From Ruminococcaceae bacterium UBA1425 (GTDB taxonomy: Bacteria; Bacillota; Clostridia; Oscillospirales; Acutalibacteraceae): a DNA stretch of 29,295 bases. Shown here piece after piece: positions 1-7,316 of the stretch (the stretch's first letter is position 1; every line of letters starts with the position of its first letter). The notes beneath the pieces were generated by a model. It searched no databases, was not told where the DNA came from, and was given only the letters and a program-made list of their open reading frames with translations. The stretch spans positions 1 to 29,295 of the forward strand of contig DCUB01000004.1 in NCBI GenBank assembly GCA_002329365.1. The letters are read 5' to 3'. The position numbers and the translations under genes were made by a program.

Positions 1-138
1 CGCCTCCAGCCCCTCAAGCACCTGTATCTGGCTTGCGTCGTATTTTTCTGTAACGGCCGTGTTCATCGTTTCGACATCATCTTCGGCGCCGTTTATATTA
101 ATGTTTTCCGTATTTTCGTTAAACCCAGTGTCATTCAA
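1..138 (-). CDS. gyrB: DNA gyrase subunit B, N-terminal fragment (cut by the left edge)
   Basis: The reverse strand reads an open frame of 46 codons to the window edge. Its last residues are KYDASQIQVLEGLEA, the conserved opening of GyrB just before the RKRPGMYIG segment of the ATPase domain. GyrB is the ATPase subunit of the tetrameric topoisomerase that introduces negative supercoils. The start is inferred to be TTG at 138-136: GGAGG lies 8 bases upstream, and a stop codon sits in frame six codons before it. An ATG 25 codons into the frame has no comparable site. The roughly 30-residue acidic, Asn-rich leader before KYD is longer than usual. The gene follows a 294-aa gene by 24 bases, so the two are probably cotranscribed. 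ParE shares this fold, but this opening fits GyrB of Clostridia better. Confidence 0.85.
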   Translation of the reverse strand, partial: MNDTGFNENTENININGAEDDVETMNTAVTEKYDASQIQVLEGLEA

Positions 139-162
139 GGGAAATGCCTCCAATCAATACTG

Positions 163-1047
163 TCAGACCTGCTGCCCGCCCAATAGCGAGGCGAAAAGAT
201 TTCTTTTTGCCTTTTTCGGCTTGTATCTCGGCGGGTTTTCAAGCCTCATCCTTATGCCCTTAGAGCCGCCTGCGCCGAGGTACTTGTTTACCCTGATAAC
301 GTTTACGCAAAGCTCGTCGTTCATATAGTCGACGCAGTTTGCCAACAGCTTTTCGTCCTCGTACAAAGAGCCGAGTATGGAAACGACTATAAGGCTCTGA
401 ACATCGTTTATGCCGTTATCGTATATCTCGTTCAACAGATTGAAGATCTTTTTCATCTTCTGCGGATTGTTTTCTTTTATAATGCCGAGGATAAAGGGCG
501 TACCGTGCTTTTTGAAAAAGTCCTCCGGCAGGAATTCGCCGTATTCGTCGCAGTTTTGCTTGAAATGCGGACGAAGCTCGGGGTAAAGCGCCGTGAAACG
601 GCTGCCGAAGGAAACAGCGTCGTAAAACGCGCCGTTTCGCACCGCCGTTTTTGAAACGGCAACGGGAGCTTTTTTGGCCTTTGGCTTTTTGCCCCTTGAA
701 AACCTTTCGCCGAGAGTGTCCGCAAAGTCCTCGACGATGTATTTCAGATCCTTTTCGTCTGCCTCGGACGGATTGAAAAGGGAAAGCGAAAGCCTTGTGT
801 AATCGCCGTCGGCCGCCTCCGCGGTGACGGACTCGGCAAAATAAAGGCCTATGGAGTCGTTGCAGAACTCAAGCTTAAGCGAACAGCCGTCGCCGTCAAA
901 GGTGATATAGCGGCGGTCGTTTGAAACAACGACAGGGGGCATGTCCTTCGCGATATCCGCGGGGCGGCAGACAACAAAGCCCGCGGCGGAACAGGCGTCC
1001 TTAAGTCCGTCCGCAAGCGCTGCAAGGACTTGATTTACGTCGTGCAT
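163..1047 (-). CDS. conserved hypothetical protein, two-domain, upstream of gyrB
   Basis: A 294-aa soluble protein with no signal peptide or membrane segment. Residues 1 to about 115 form one alpha/beta-looking unit. A Lys/Ala-rich linker follows (about 118-130). Residues about 140-265 form a mostly helical second unit containing ALYPELRPHF and EYGEFLPEDFF, and the tail is basic (KPKKAKR). From memory the second half resembles proteins labelled DUF7674, but this is weak. GGAGG lies 9 bases before the ATG. The gene ends 24 bases before the TTG start of gyrB and shares its strand, so it is probably the first gene of the gyrB transcript. No function can be assigned from sequence alone. Confidence 0.75.
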   Translation of the reverse strand: MHDVNQVLAALADGLKDACSAAGFVVCRPADIAKDMPPVVVSNDRRYITFDGDGCSLKLEFCNDSIGLYFAESVTAEAADGDYTRLSLSLFNPSEADEKDLKYIVEDFADTLGERFSRGKKPKAKKAPVAVSKTAVRNGAFYDAVSFGSRFTALYPELRPHFKQNCDEYGEFLPEDFFKKHGTPFILGIIKENNPQKMKKIFNLLNEIYDNGINDVQSLIVVSILGSLYEDEKLLANCVDYMNDELCVNVIRVNKYLGAGGSKGIRMRLENPPRYKPKKAKRNLFASLLGGQQV

Positions 1048-1111
1048 CTGTTTGTTCCTCCGATATTTTTCAATCTGTAAAAAGATTAATTTTGCCTAAT
1101 CAAACTGATTA

Positions 1112-1140
1112 ATTATACCATAAAATATAGTTTTTATCAT
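1112..1140 (-). promoter_or_regulatory. promoter for the 294-aa gene and gyrB
   Basis: On the reverse strand a perfect TATAAT (1117-1112) is preceded by TGG, giving an extended -10. The -35 hexamer 17 bases upstream (ATGATA) is poor, as is common for extended -10 promoters. It lies about 65 bases before the ATG at 1047 in a very AT-rich divergent spacer. Confidence 0.5.
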
Positions 1141-1203
1141 TACGGATAAGAATTATACATATTTTTTGTAAATATATATAGTATAATAAACAATTCGTTA
1201 CGC

Positions 1204-1232
1204 TTGACGGCGGTTATAACATATGATATTAT
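1204..1232 (+). promoter_or_regulatory. promoter of the ddl-argS operon
   Basis: TTGACG, a 17-base spacer, then TATTAT: a near-consensus housekeeping promoter. Transcription would begin near 1239, giving a leader of about 47 bases before ddl. Confidence 0.75.
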
Positions 1233-1252
1233 GTTAACTTAGGTAAAGTTCG

Positions 1253-1268
1253 CTTGCTTCTAAGCAAG
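1253..1268 (+). promoter_or_regulatory. palindrome in the ddl leader, abutting the ribosome binding site
   Basis: CTTGCTT-CT-AAGCAAG is a perfect 7-base inverted repeat. As RNA it gives a 6-base-pair stem with a UCUA loop. It ends two bases before AGGAG (1271-1275) of ddl. It could be an operator or a small leader hairpin; sequence does not decide. Confidence 0.4.
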
Positions 1269-1285
1269 TCAGGAGTTGTCGATTA

Positions 1286-2371
1286 ATGAAAAAGGCTCTT
1301 GTCATTTTCGGCGGGGCATCCCCGGAGTACGAGGTTTCGCTGCGCTCGGCGCATTCGGTGATAGACAATATCCCGAAGGACAAATACGAGGTTCTGACAC
1401 TCGGTATAACAAAGGACGGACGGTGGCTGCTGTACACCGGCAGCTCCGAGAACATAGGCAGCGGGGCGTGGCTCAAATTCGAGAGGTTTTTATGCCCTGC
1501 CGTCGTATCGCCCGACAGAAGCATACACGGAATAACCGTCATGCGCGGCGGTCAGGTCGAAAACGTGCGCGTAGACGTTGTTTTTCCCGTGCTTCACGGC
1601 AAAAACGGCGAGGACGGCACAATTCAGGGGCTTTTCGAGCTTGCCGGCATCCCTTTCGTCGGTTGCGGCACGCTTTCCTCCGCAATGAGCATGGACAAAG
1701 CCGTAACAAACACCCTTGCCGATTACGCGGGCATAGCGCAGGCAAAGTGGCTCTCTGTAACGTCTTACGACTACAAAAACGCGCCCGAAAAGTTCCGGCA
1801 AAGCTGCCTTGAAAAGACAGGCTTTCCGCTGTTTGTAAAGCCCGCCAACGCAGGCTCGTCGGTGGGAATAACAAAGGTTCGCGACGAAGGCGGGCTTGCC
1901 GCGGCGATTGAGGCGGCTTTTCTGCACGACGACAAAATAGTAGTGGAGGAAAACATCGACGGACGAGAGGTCGAGTGCGCCGTGCTCGGCAACGACGAAA
2001 CATACGCGCCCGTCGTCGGCGAGATAGTGCCGTGCAACGAGTTCTACGATTACGACGCGAAATATATAAGCGACGGCAGCGTCATTCACATCCCCGCCGA
2101 CATTCCTCCCGAAACGGCGGAAAAGGTAAGGGCGGAGGCTCAGAGGATTTACAGGACGCTCGGCTGCTCCGGGCTTTCGAGGGTTGATTTCTTCATAAGA
2201 CGAAAGGACGGCGCAGTGTTGTTTAACGAGATAAACACAATACCCGGGTTCACCTCCATCAGCATGTATCCGAAGATGTTCGAGGCCGCGGGAATGTCTT
2301 ATTCCGAGCTGCTCGACAGGCTGCTGACGCTCGCCTGCGAAAAAGGCGCCGCGGGAGGATGTGTGCAATAA
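1286..2371 (+). CDS. ddl: D-alanine--D-alanine (or D-serine) ligase, ATP-grasp
   Basis: A cytoplasmic ATP-grasp ligase that makes the D-Ala-D-Ala type dipeptide for peptidoglycan precursors. Visible motifs are the N-terminal IFGGASPEYEVSLRSA loop, the PVLHGKNGEDG segment, the ATP-grasp lysine region FPLFVKPANAGSSVGI, the omega-loop FYDYDAKY, and the metal-binding end VLFNEINTIPGFTS. Length is 361 aa, normal for the family. The KY pair in the omega-loop is the D-Ala/D-Ser type; D-Ala-D-Lac ligases such as VanA carry His in this region. Several stretches (PEYEVSL, LCPAVVS, PVLHGKNGEDG) recall VanG-type ligases, so D-Ser use is possible, but no vanT, vanXY or vanRS gene is near. AGGAG lies 10 bases before ATG. 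First gene of a five-gene operon; its TAA overlaps the next ATG by one base. Confidence 0.93.
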   Translation: MKKALVIFGGASPEYEVSLRSAHSVIDNIPKDKYEVLTLGITKDGRWLLYTGSSENIGSGAWLKFERFLCPAVVSPDRSIHGITVMRGGQVENVRVDVVFPVLHGKNGEDGTIQGLFELAGIPFVGCGTLSSAMSMDKAVTNTLADYAGIAQAKWLSVTSYDYKNAPEKFRQSCLEKTGFPLFVKPANAGSSVGITKVRDEGGLAAAIEAAFLHDDKIVVEENIDGREVECAVLGNDETYAPVVGEIVPCNEFYDYDAKYISDGSVIHIPADIPPETAEKVRAEAQRIYRTLGCSGLSRVDFFIRRKDGAVLFNEINTIPGFTSISMYPKMFEAAGMSYSELLDRLLTLACEKGAAGGCVQ

Positions 2372-3111
2372 TGGACGGTTTTACGTCCGTTTCCATAATC
2401 ATTTCCACTCTGAACGAAACGGAACTGCTAAAAAAGACGGCAAGTCTTATTTACGCCACATGCCGCCACGAGGATATCTGCGAGATAATTATTGTGACGG
2501 GCGACAGGTCAACGCCCGAAAACCTTGAGGCCGTCGATTATGTAAGGCGTTCGGCGGAGGATATCCCCGTCGTGGTTTACAGGCAGAAGGAGCCTGGAGT
2601 AGGCATGGCTTTCCGCGAGGCCATAAAAACGGCGCGCGGCTCGCACATAATAACGATGGTGTCCGACTGCGAGATGGACGTTAACGCCGTCAGCGTTATG
2701 ATAGAACAGGCAAAGCTTCACCCCGACAAGATAATCACAACGTCAAGGTATATAGAGGGCGGCGGCTTCGAGGACTACAACCGGCTGAAAAGGCTGTGCA
2801 ACTCGGCGTTTCAGAAAATTCTGCGCGCGGTTTTCAGAACGAAGCTCACCGATATAACAAACTGCTATCAAATCAGTCCCGCGCCTTTAATGAAGTCTAT
2901 CCGGTTCAAGGAAACGCGCAAGCCGTTTTTCTTTGAGTCCGTTTTAAAGCCGCTCAGGCTTAACGCCGGGTTCATTGAGATACCTTGCGTCTGGCGAAAG
3001 CGCACGGACGGCAACGACAAAGTGTCCTTTTTCCAATGCTTCGAGTATATCCTCACGATCCTACGCGTCAGGCTCGAAAGCAGGGATAAAATGCTTGAAA
3101 ACAGGGAATAG
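2371..3111 (+). CDS. family 2 glycosyltransferase (GT-A fold)
   Basis: A 246-aa cytoplasmic GT2 enzyme. The N-terminus VSIIISTLNETELL is the nucleotide-sugar binding strand, and the metal-binding region is MVSDCEMDV (residues about 92-100), where the usual DxD appears as D-C-E. The later segments ITTSRYIEGGGF and FFFESVLKPLR fit DPM1-like transferases, which charge polyprenyl phosphate with a sugar. There is no C-terminal membrane anchor. The start at 2371 is preferred over the in-frame ATG at 2359, because GGGAGG at 2353-2358 would touch the earlier start, while it lies 12 bases from this one. The start overlaps the ddl stop (TAATG), so translation is probably coupled. The sugar and acceptor are unknown; the neighbours suggest cell-envelope work. 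Confidence 0.85.
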   Translation: MDGFTSVSIIISTLNETELLKKTASLIYATCRHEDICEIIIVTGDRSTPENLEAVDYVRRSAEDIPVVVYRQKEPGVGMAFREAIKTARGSHIITMVSDCEMDVNAVSVMIEQAKLHPDKIITTSRYIEGGGFEDYNRLKRLCNSAFQKILRAVFRTKLTDITNCYQISPAPLMKSIRFKETRKPFFFESVLKPLRLNAGFIEIPCVWRKRTDGNDKVSFFQCFEYILTILRVRLESRDKMLENRE

Positions 3112-3112
3112 A

Positions 3113-5035
3113 ATGAAAAAGAACGTCTACTTAATCCAGCCGAACTATATGTTCGGAGACACGGCATATCTGCCGTACGCCGCCGGCGCTCTGGCGTCAT
3201 ACGCGTGGAGCGACAGTGATGTGTCCGAAAGCTACGCGCTCGGGCGCATTATTTACCTGCGCGAGGATATTGACGAGGCTGTGCGCTCGCTCGACGAGCC
3301 GTTTCTGGCGGCTTTTTCGAATTATATATGGAATTTTGAGTACAACAAGGCGTTCGCGAAAAGGCTGAAGGAGCTTTACCCCGGCTGCGTCATATTGTTC
3401 GGCGGGCACAACGTTCCGCCCGGCGGCGGGCTGCTTTTAGAATGTCCCTTTATAGACATTCTTGCGCACGGTCAGGGCGAGGAAACGTTTCTTGATATAC
3501 TTCTGGCTCTCGACGGCAAGGGTACGCTGCGCGATATCGACAACATTTCATACCGCGTCGCGGGCGGCTTTCTCACCACAAAAACCTCCTGCTCATATCG
3601 CGATGATTATCCCTCGCCGATTTTGAGCGGCGTTTTCGACAAAATAATGGAGCGCAGCGACATAAAGTTTACCACAGTCATCGAAACAAGCCGCGGCTGC
3701 CCCTACGGCTGCGCCTACTGCGACTGGGGCGGCGAAAAAAAGAGCATGGTAAAATACCCCTTAAAGCGTATTTTTGCGGAAATCGACTGGGCGGCCGGAA
3801 AAAAAATAGAGCATCTCGGCTGCGCCGATTCAAACTTCGGTATTTTCGAGCGCGACGCGGAAATTGTCGAACATATAACAGAGGCAAACAGGCGAACAGG
3901 GTACCCGAAAAAGTTCAGGGTATCCTATGCGAAGAACAGCAACAAGACTGTCTTTTCTATATGCCGTGCGCTTAACGAATGCGGTATGAGCAAGGGCGCG
4001 TCGCTGTCGTTTCAGTCGCTTTCTCCCGACGTTCTTTTTGATATAGGGCGCGAAAACATGCCCGTCGAAAGGTTCCGCGAGCTTATGTCGATGTACGAAA
4101 GCGCGGGGATACCGACGTATTCGGAGCTTATAATAGGTCTGCCGGGCGAAACGAAGGAAAGCTTCATTAGCGGTATTGAGCGTCTGCTTGAGGCGGGGCA
4201 GCACACCTCCCTTTATGTTTATTTCTGCGAACTGCTTGTAAATTCGCGTCTCGGCAGCCCCGAATACATGAAAAAGCACGGCATTGTATCGGCACGCGTG
4301 CCGCTCAATATGTCGCACTGCGAGCCTGTCGAAAACGATATCCCCGAGTATTCGAGCATCGTCGTTTCCACCGCGTCCATGAGTGTCTCCGACTGGATTG
4401 AGGCAAACGTGTTTTCTGTATGCGTCCAGTGCTTTCACTGCTTCGCGCTGCTCCAGTTCTTCGCGATTTACATGCACTGTGAAAAGGAAACTGGCTACGC
4501 GGAGTTTTACAAAGGGCTGATAAAATGGATGAAAAAAAATCAAAACGCGCTTTGCTCTCAGGTTTTCGCCGATATCGGCGGAAGGCTTGAAAGCGTTACG
4601 CGCGGCGTCGGCTCGCTCCAGATGTCGGACACACGGTTCGGGAATATATTGTGGCCGTTCGAGGAAGCGGCGTTTTTAAAAATCCTTTACGAGCGCGACA
4701 GGTTTTACGGTGAAATCACAGGTTACCTCTCAACTCTTGGCATAGACGGGGAAATACTTCGCGACCTGCTGACATATCAGAAAAACATCGTAAAGTTCGC
4801 GGGGCTCGGGGATTATGAAATAAAGCTTGCCTATGACTGGACGGAATACTTTGAAAACATTTACCGCGGGCAGCGAAGGCCGCCGGAAAAAAGAGCGAAC
4901 ACCGTCCGCATAGGAAAGGCTCCGCCCGCCGACTTCGCCGATTTCGCTCGCGAAATAGTCTGGTACGGGCGAAAGGGCAGCAACATGCTCCACCGGGGCG
5001 ACGTCACGGTAACTATTGAAGAAAGGCAGGATTGA
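3113..5035 (+). CDS. B12-binding-domain radical SAM protein
   Basis: A 640-aa protein with a Rossmann-like cobalamin-binding type domain at the N-terminus (residues about 1-150, with LPYAAGALASYA and ILFGGHNVPPGG). A radical SAM TIM-barrel follows, whose cluster motif C196-PYG-C200-AY-C203 sits in ETSRGCPYGCAYCDWGG. The GLPGETKES motif is typical of this class. The DxHxxG cobalamin motif is not visible, as in many members of class B. The C-terminal 200 residues are a family-specific extension. Such enzymes methylate or rearrange unactivated carbons or phosphorus; the substrate here is unknown. The ATG at 3113 is preferred to the in-frame ATG at 2975, which lies within the glycosyltransferase gene: AGGGA precedes 3113, and only one base separates it from the upstream stop. 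Confidence 0.88.
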   Translation: MKKNVYLIQPNYMFGDTAYLPYAAGALASYAWSDSDVSESYALGRIIYLREDIDEAVRSLDEPFLAAFSNYIWNFEYNKAFAKRLKELYPGCVILFGGHNVPPGGGLLLECPFIDILAHGQGEETFLDILLALDGKGTLRDIDNISYRVAGGFLTTKTSCSYRDDYPSPILSGVFDKIMERSDIKFTTVIETSRGCPYGCAYCDWGGEKKSMVKYPLKRIFAEIDWAAGKKIEHLGCADSNFGIFERDAEIVEHITEANRRTGYPKKFRVSYAKNSNKTVFSICRALNECGMSKGASLSFQSLSPDVLFDIGRENMPVERFRELMSMYESAGIPTYSELIIGLPGETKESFISGIERLLEAGQHTSLYVYFCELLVNSRLGSPEYMKKHGIVSARVPLNMSHCEPVENDIPEYSSIVVSTASMSVSDWIEANVFSVCVQCFHCFALLQFFAIYMHCEKETGYAEFYKGLIKWMKKNQNALCSQVFADIGGRLESVTRGVGSLQMSDTRFGNILWPFEEAAFLKILYERDRFYGEITGYLSTLGIDGEILRDLLTYQKNIVKFAGLGDYEIKLAYDWTEYFENIYRGQRRPPEKRANTVRIGKAPPADFADFAREIVWYGRKGSNMLHRGDVTVTIEERQD

Positions 5036-5036
5036 T

Positions 5037-5510
5037 ATGAGCGAAAATATATACAAAGACGTGGTCGTCAGAATACTCGACAGCCACGACGGCGACGACG
5101 GGAAGTCCGGCTCCGAGCTTATTACAACGGGGCGCTTTATCGGCAACCGCGACAATTATTCGCTTTCGTATATTGAGCAGGACGAGGAGCTGAAAAGCTG
5201 TGAGACAACTCTTTTCGTCGAGGGACAGGAGCGCGTGCAGATGACGCGGACGGGACAATACACGGCAGAGATGACCGTGGAAAAAAACAAGCGTCACAGC
5301 TGCCACTACGAAACGCCGTACGGCGAGTTCATCATGGGCGTTTACGCGCACGAAATAAACTCAAACGTCGTCGGGAGCAGCGGCAGCCTCAGCTTCAGAT
5401 ATTCCATTGACTTCAACTCCACAAACGCCTCCGAAAACGAGCTCAGAATTTTCTTTAACGAGCCGGGCAAGGCTCCCGGTTTACAGGGCGAAAACGGTAA
5501 CGACGCATAA
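5037..5510 (+). CDS. DUF1934 beta-barrel protein, YwiB-like
   Basis: A 157-aa protein rich in beta-strand patterns: VVVRILDSHDG, TTLFVEGQERVQMTRTG, and a C-terminal run of alternating strands ending ELRIFF. It fits the DUF1934 (YwiB) family of small calycin-like beta-barrels, whose function is not established. The link with argS is telling, since ywiB lies directly before argS in Bacillus subtilis. Start chosen at 5037, one base after the radical SAM stop, with GGCAGGA 6-12 bases upstream. The in-frame ATG at 5016 lies inside the previous gene. Fourth gene of the ddl operon. Confidence 0.8.
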   Translation: MSENIYKDVVVRILDSHDGDDGKSGSELITTGRFIGNRDNYSLSYIEQDEELKSCETTLFVEGQERVQMTRTGQYTAEMTVEKNKRHSCHYETPYGEFIMGVYAHEINSNVVGSSGSLSFRYSIDFNSTNASENELRIFFNEPGKAPGLQGENGNDA

Positions 5511-5527
5511 GCGAAAGGATGTATCAC

Positions 5528-7225
5528 ATGTCACTTCTCACAAAGCAGGTTCAGTCGGATTTGCGCGAGGCGGTCCTGTCCGCCGCCGGACAAGCCATGT
5601 CCGAGGGCGCGCTGCCGCTCGTCCCAACGGGAGGCTTCAATATAGAGGTGCCCGCCGACAGGGCAAACGGCGACTTTTCCGCAAACGCCGCTATGGCGTG
5701 GGCGAGGGATTTTAAAAAGCCGCCGCGCGTTATAGCCGACGAGATAGCAAAGCGCATTTCGCTTTCCGGCTCGTTTTTTGACCGCTGCGAGGTGGCGGGG
5801 CCGGGCTTTTTAAACTTCTATCTCGGAGCGTCGTTTTACGCCGAGGTGCTTCGCGAAATAAGGAGCCGCGGCGTTGCTTACGGGCGCTCCGACTACGGAA
5901 AAGGCAAAAAAATAAACGTCGAGTTTGTTTCGGCAAACCCGACGGGACCCATGCACATGGGCAACGCGAGGGGCGGAGCTTTAGGCGACTGTCTTGCGGC
6001 GGTGCTCGATTTTGCGGGATATGACGTCAGCCGTGAGTTTTACGTGAACGACGCCGGCAACCAGATTGAAAAATTCGCGCTTTCGCTCGACGTCCGTTAC
6101 AGGCAGCTTTTCGAGGGCGAGACGGCTGTCCCGATGCCCGAGGACAGCTACAAGGGCGAGGATATTACAGAGCATGCGAGGGCTTTTGCCGAAATACACG
6201 GCGACAGCTGTTTAAAATGCTCCGAGGAAGAGCGCAGAAAGGCGCTGACGGAGTTCGCGCTGCCGAAAAACATCCAGAAAATGCGAGAAAACATCGCGAA
6301 ATACAGGATAGAATACGATAAATGGTTCTTTGAGAGCGAGCTGCACAAAAGCGGCGAGGTTTCGGAAACGATTAATATAATGAAGGAAAAGGGGCTCACC
6401 TACGAGCGCGACGGCGCGCTTTGGTACAAGGCGACGGAGCACGGGGGCGAAAAGGACGAGGTGCTTGTCCGTTCAAACGGAAACCCGACATATTTCGCCG
6501 CCGACATTGCCTACCACCGCAACAAGCTTCAGACAAGGGGCTTCGACAAGGCTATCGACGTCTGGGGCGCCGACCACCACGGTCATGTGGCGAGGATGAA
6601 GGGCGCGCTCGACGCAATAGGCCTCGACGGTGCAAACAGGCTCGACGTGATTCTTATGCAGCTTGTGAGGCTCACAAGAAACGGCGAGGTTGTCAGAATG
6701 TCCAAAAGGACCGGCAAGGCCATTACGCTCACCGACCTTCTTGAGGAGATTCCGACAGACGCCGTGCGCTTCCTTTTCAACCTCAGGGAGCCTTCGTCGC
6801 AGATGGAGTTCGACCTTGACCTTGCAGTAGAGCAAAGCTCGCAGAATCCCGTCTATTACTGCCAGTACGCCCACGCGAGAATCTGCAGCATATTCAGAAA
6901 GCTCGCGGAGGAAGGGATAACGCCGCGCGACTGCACAAGGGAAGAGCTGCTGCTGCTCGAAGCTTCGGAGGAAAGGGAGCTTATACGTCATCTTTCGTCG
7001 CTTACGGAGGAAATAATCCTTGCCGCAAAGAATTATGACCCCGCCCGCATCACAAGATATACAATGGAGCTTGCTTCGCTGTTCCACAAGTTTTACAACG
7101 CCTGCCGCGTCAAGTGTGACGACGAAAGGCTCATGCAGGCGCGGCTGTACCTTTGCGCGTGCGTGCGCGACACAATTAAAAATATACTCACAATGCTGCG
7201 CATATCCGTTCCCGAAGTTATGTGA
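5528..7225 (+). CDS. argS: arginyl-tRNA synthetase
   Basis: Class I aminoacyl-tRNA synthetase that attaches arginine to tRNA-Arg. An N-terminal Add-1 domain (residues about 1-110) precedes the catalytic core. The HIGH motif appears as HMGN at residues 143-146, within SANPTGPMHMGNARGG. The KMSKS loop appears as RMSKR (390-394). The C-terminal all-helical DALR anticodon-binding domain ends the 565-aa protein, which is of normal length. The ATG at 5528 is preferred over the in-frame ATG at 5519, because AAAGG at 5514-5518 would overlap or touch the earlier start but lies 9 bases from this one. Last gene of the ddl operon; no clear terminator follows. Confidence 0.97.
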   Translation: MSLLTKQVQSDLREAVLSAAGQAMSEGALPLVPTGGFNIEVPADRANGDFSANAAMAWARDFKKPPRVIADEIAKRISLSGSFFDRCEVAGPGFLNFYLGASFYAEVLREIRSRGVAYGRSDYGKGKKINVEFVSANPTGPMHMGNARGGALGDCLAAVLDFAGYDVSREFYVNDAGNQIEKFALSLDVRYRQLFEGETAVPMPEDSYKGEDITEHARAFAEIHGDSCLKCSEEERRKALTEFALPKNIQKMRENIAKYRIEYDKWFFESELHKSGEVSETINIMKEKGLTYERDGALWYKATEHGGEKDEVLVRSNGNPTYFAADIAYHRNKLQTRGFDKAIDVWGADHHGHVARMKGALDAIGLDGANRLDVILMQLVRLTRNGEVVRMSKRTGKAITLTDLLEEIPTDAVRFLFNLREPSSQMEFDLDLAVEQSSQNPVYYCQYAHARICSIFRKLAEEGITPRDCTREELLLLEASEERELIRHLSSLTEEIILAAKNYDPARITRYTMELASLFHKFYNACRVKCDDERLMQARLYLCACVRDTIKNILTMLRISVPEVM

Positions 7226-7244
7226 AATTGGATGTTAAATTACA

Positions 7245-7270
7245 GCAGGGAGCGCATTCATGCTTTCCGC
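7245..7270. repeat. degenerate copy of the GCAGGGAACGCA hairpin repeat
   Basis: GCAGGGAGCGCATTCATG followed by CTTTCCGC matches, with a few changes, the better copy at 21684-21709. It lies in the 91-base gap between argS and the SEDS gene. The arms have drifted, so the hairpin is weak. Confidence 0.5.
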
Positions 7271-7316
7271 AGCTATATTATAACGGTTAAAGTCGTACCT
7301 GAAAAAGGAGGGTAAC

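Noticed and set aside
59..328. 89-codon plus-strand frame at the left edge
   Set aside because: It covers the gyrB start and the end of the 294-aa gene on the opposite strand, both better supported.
1490..2368. 292-codon open frame on the minus strand opposite ddl
   Set aside because: It mirrors the well-supported ddl gene and shows no family motifs; GC-rich coding DNA here leaves long antisense frames open.
3830..4543. 237-codon minus-strand open frame opposite the radical SAM gene
   Set aside because: Shadow of a gene with clear motifs; no ribosome binding site or recognisable domain.
1286..7225. Vancomycin-resistance (van) operon
   Set aside because: The ligase has VanG-like stretches, but no racemase, dipeptidase or two-component system is present, and the omega-loop is not of the D-lactate type.
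7226..7316. Promoter for the SEDS-PBP pair
   Set aside because: A TATAAC box at 7279-7284 lacks a believable -35; the pair may be read through from argS, so no promoter is claimed.
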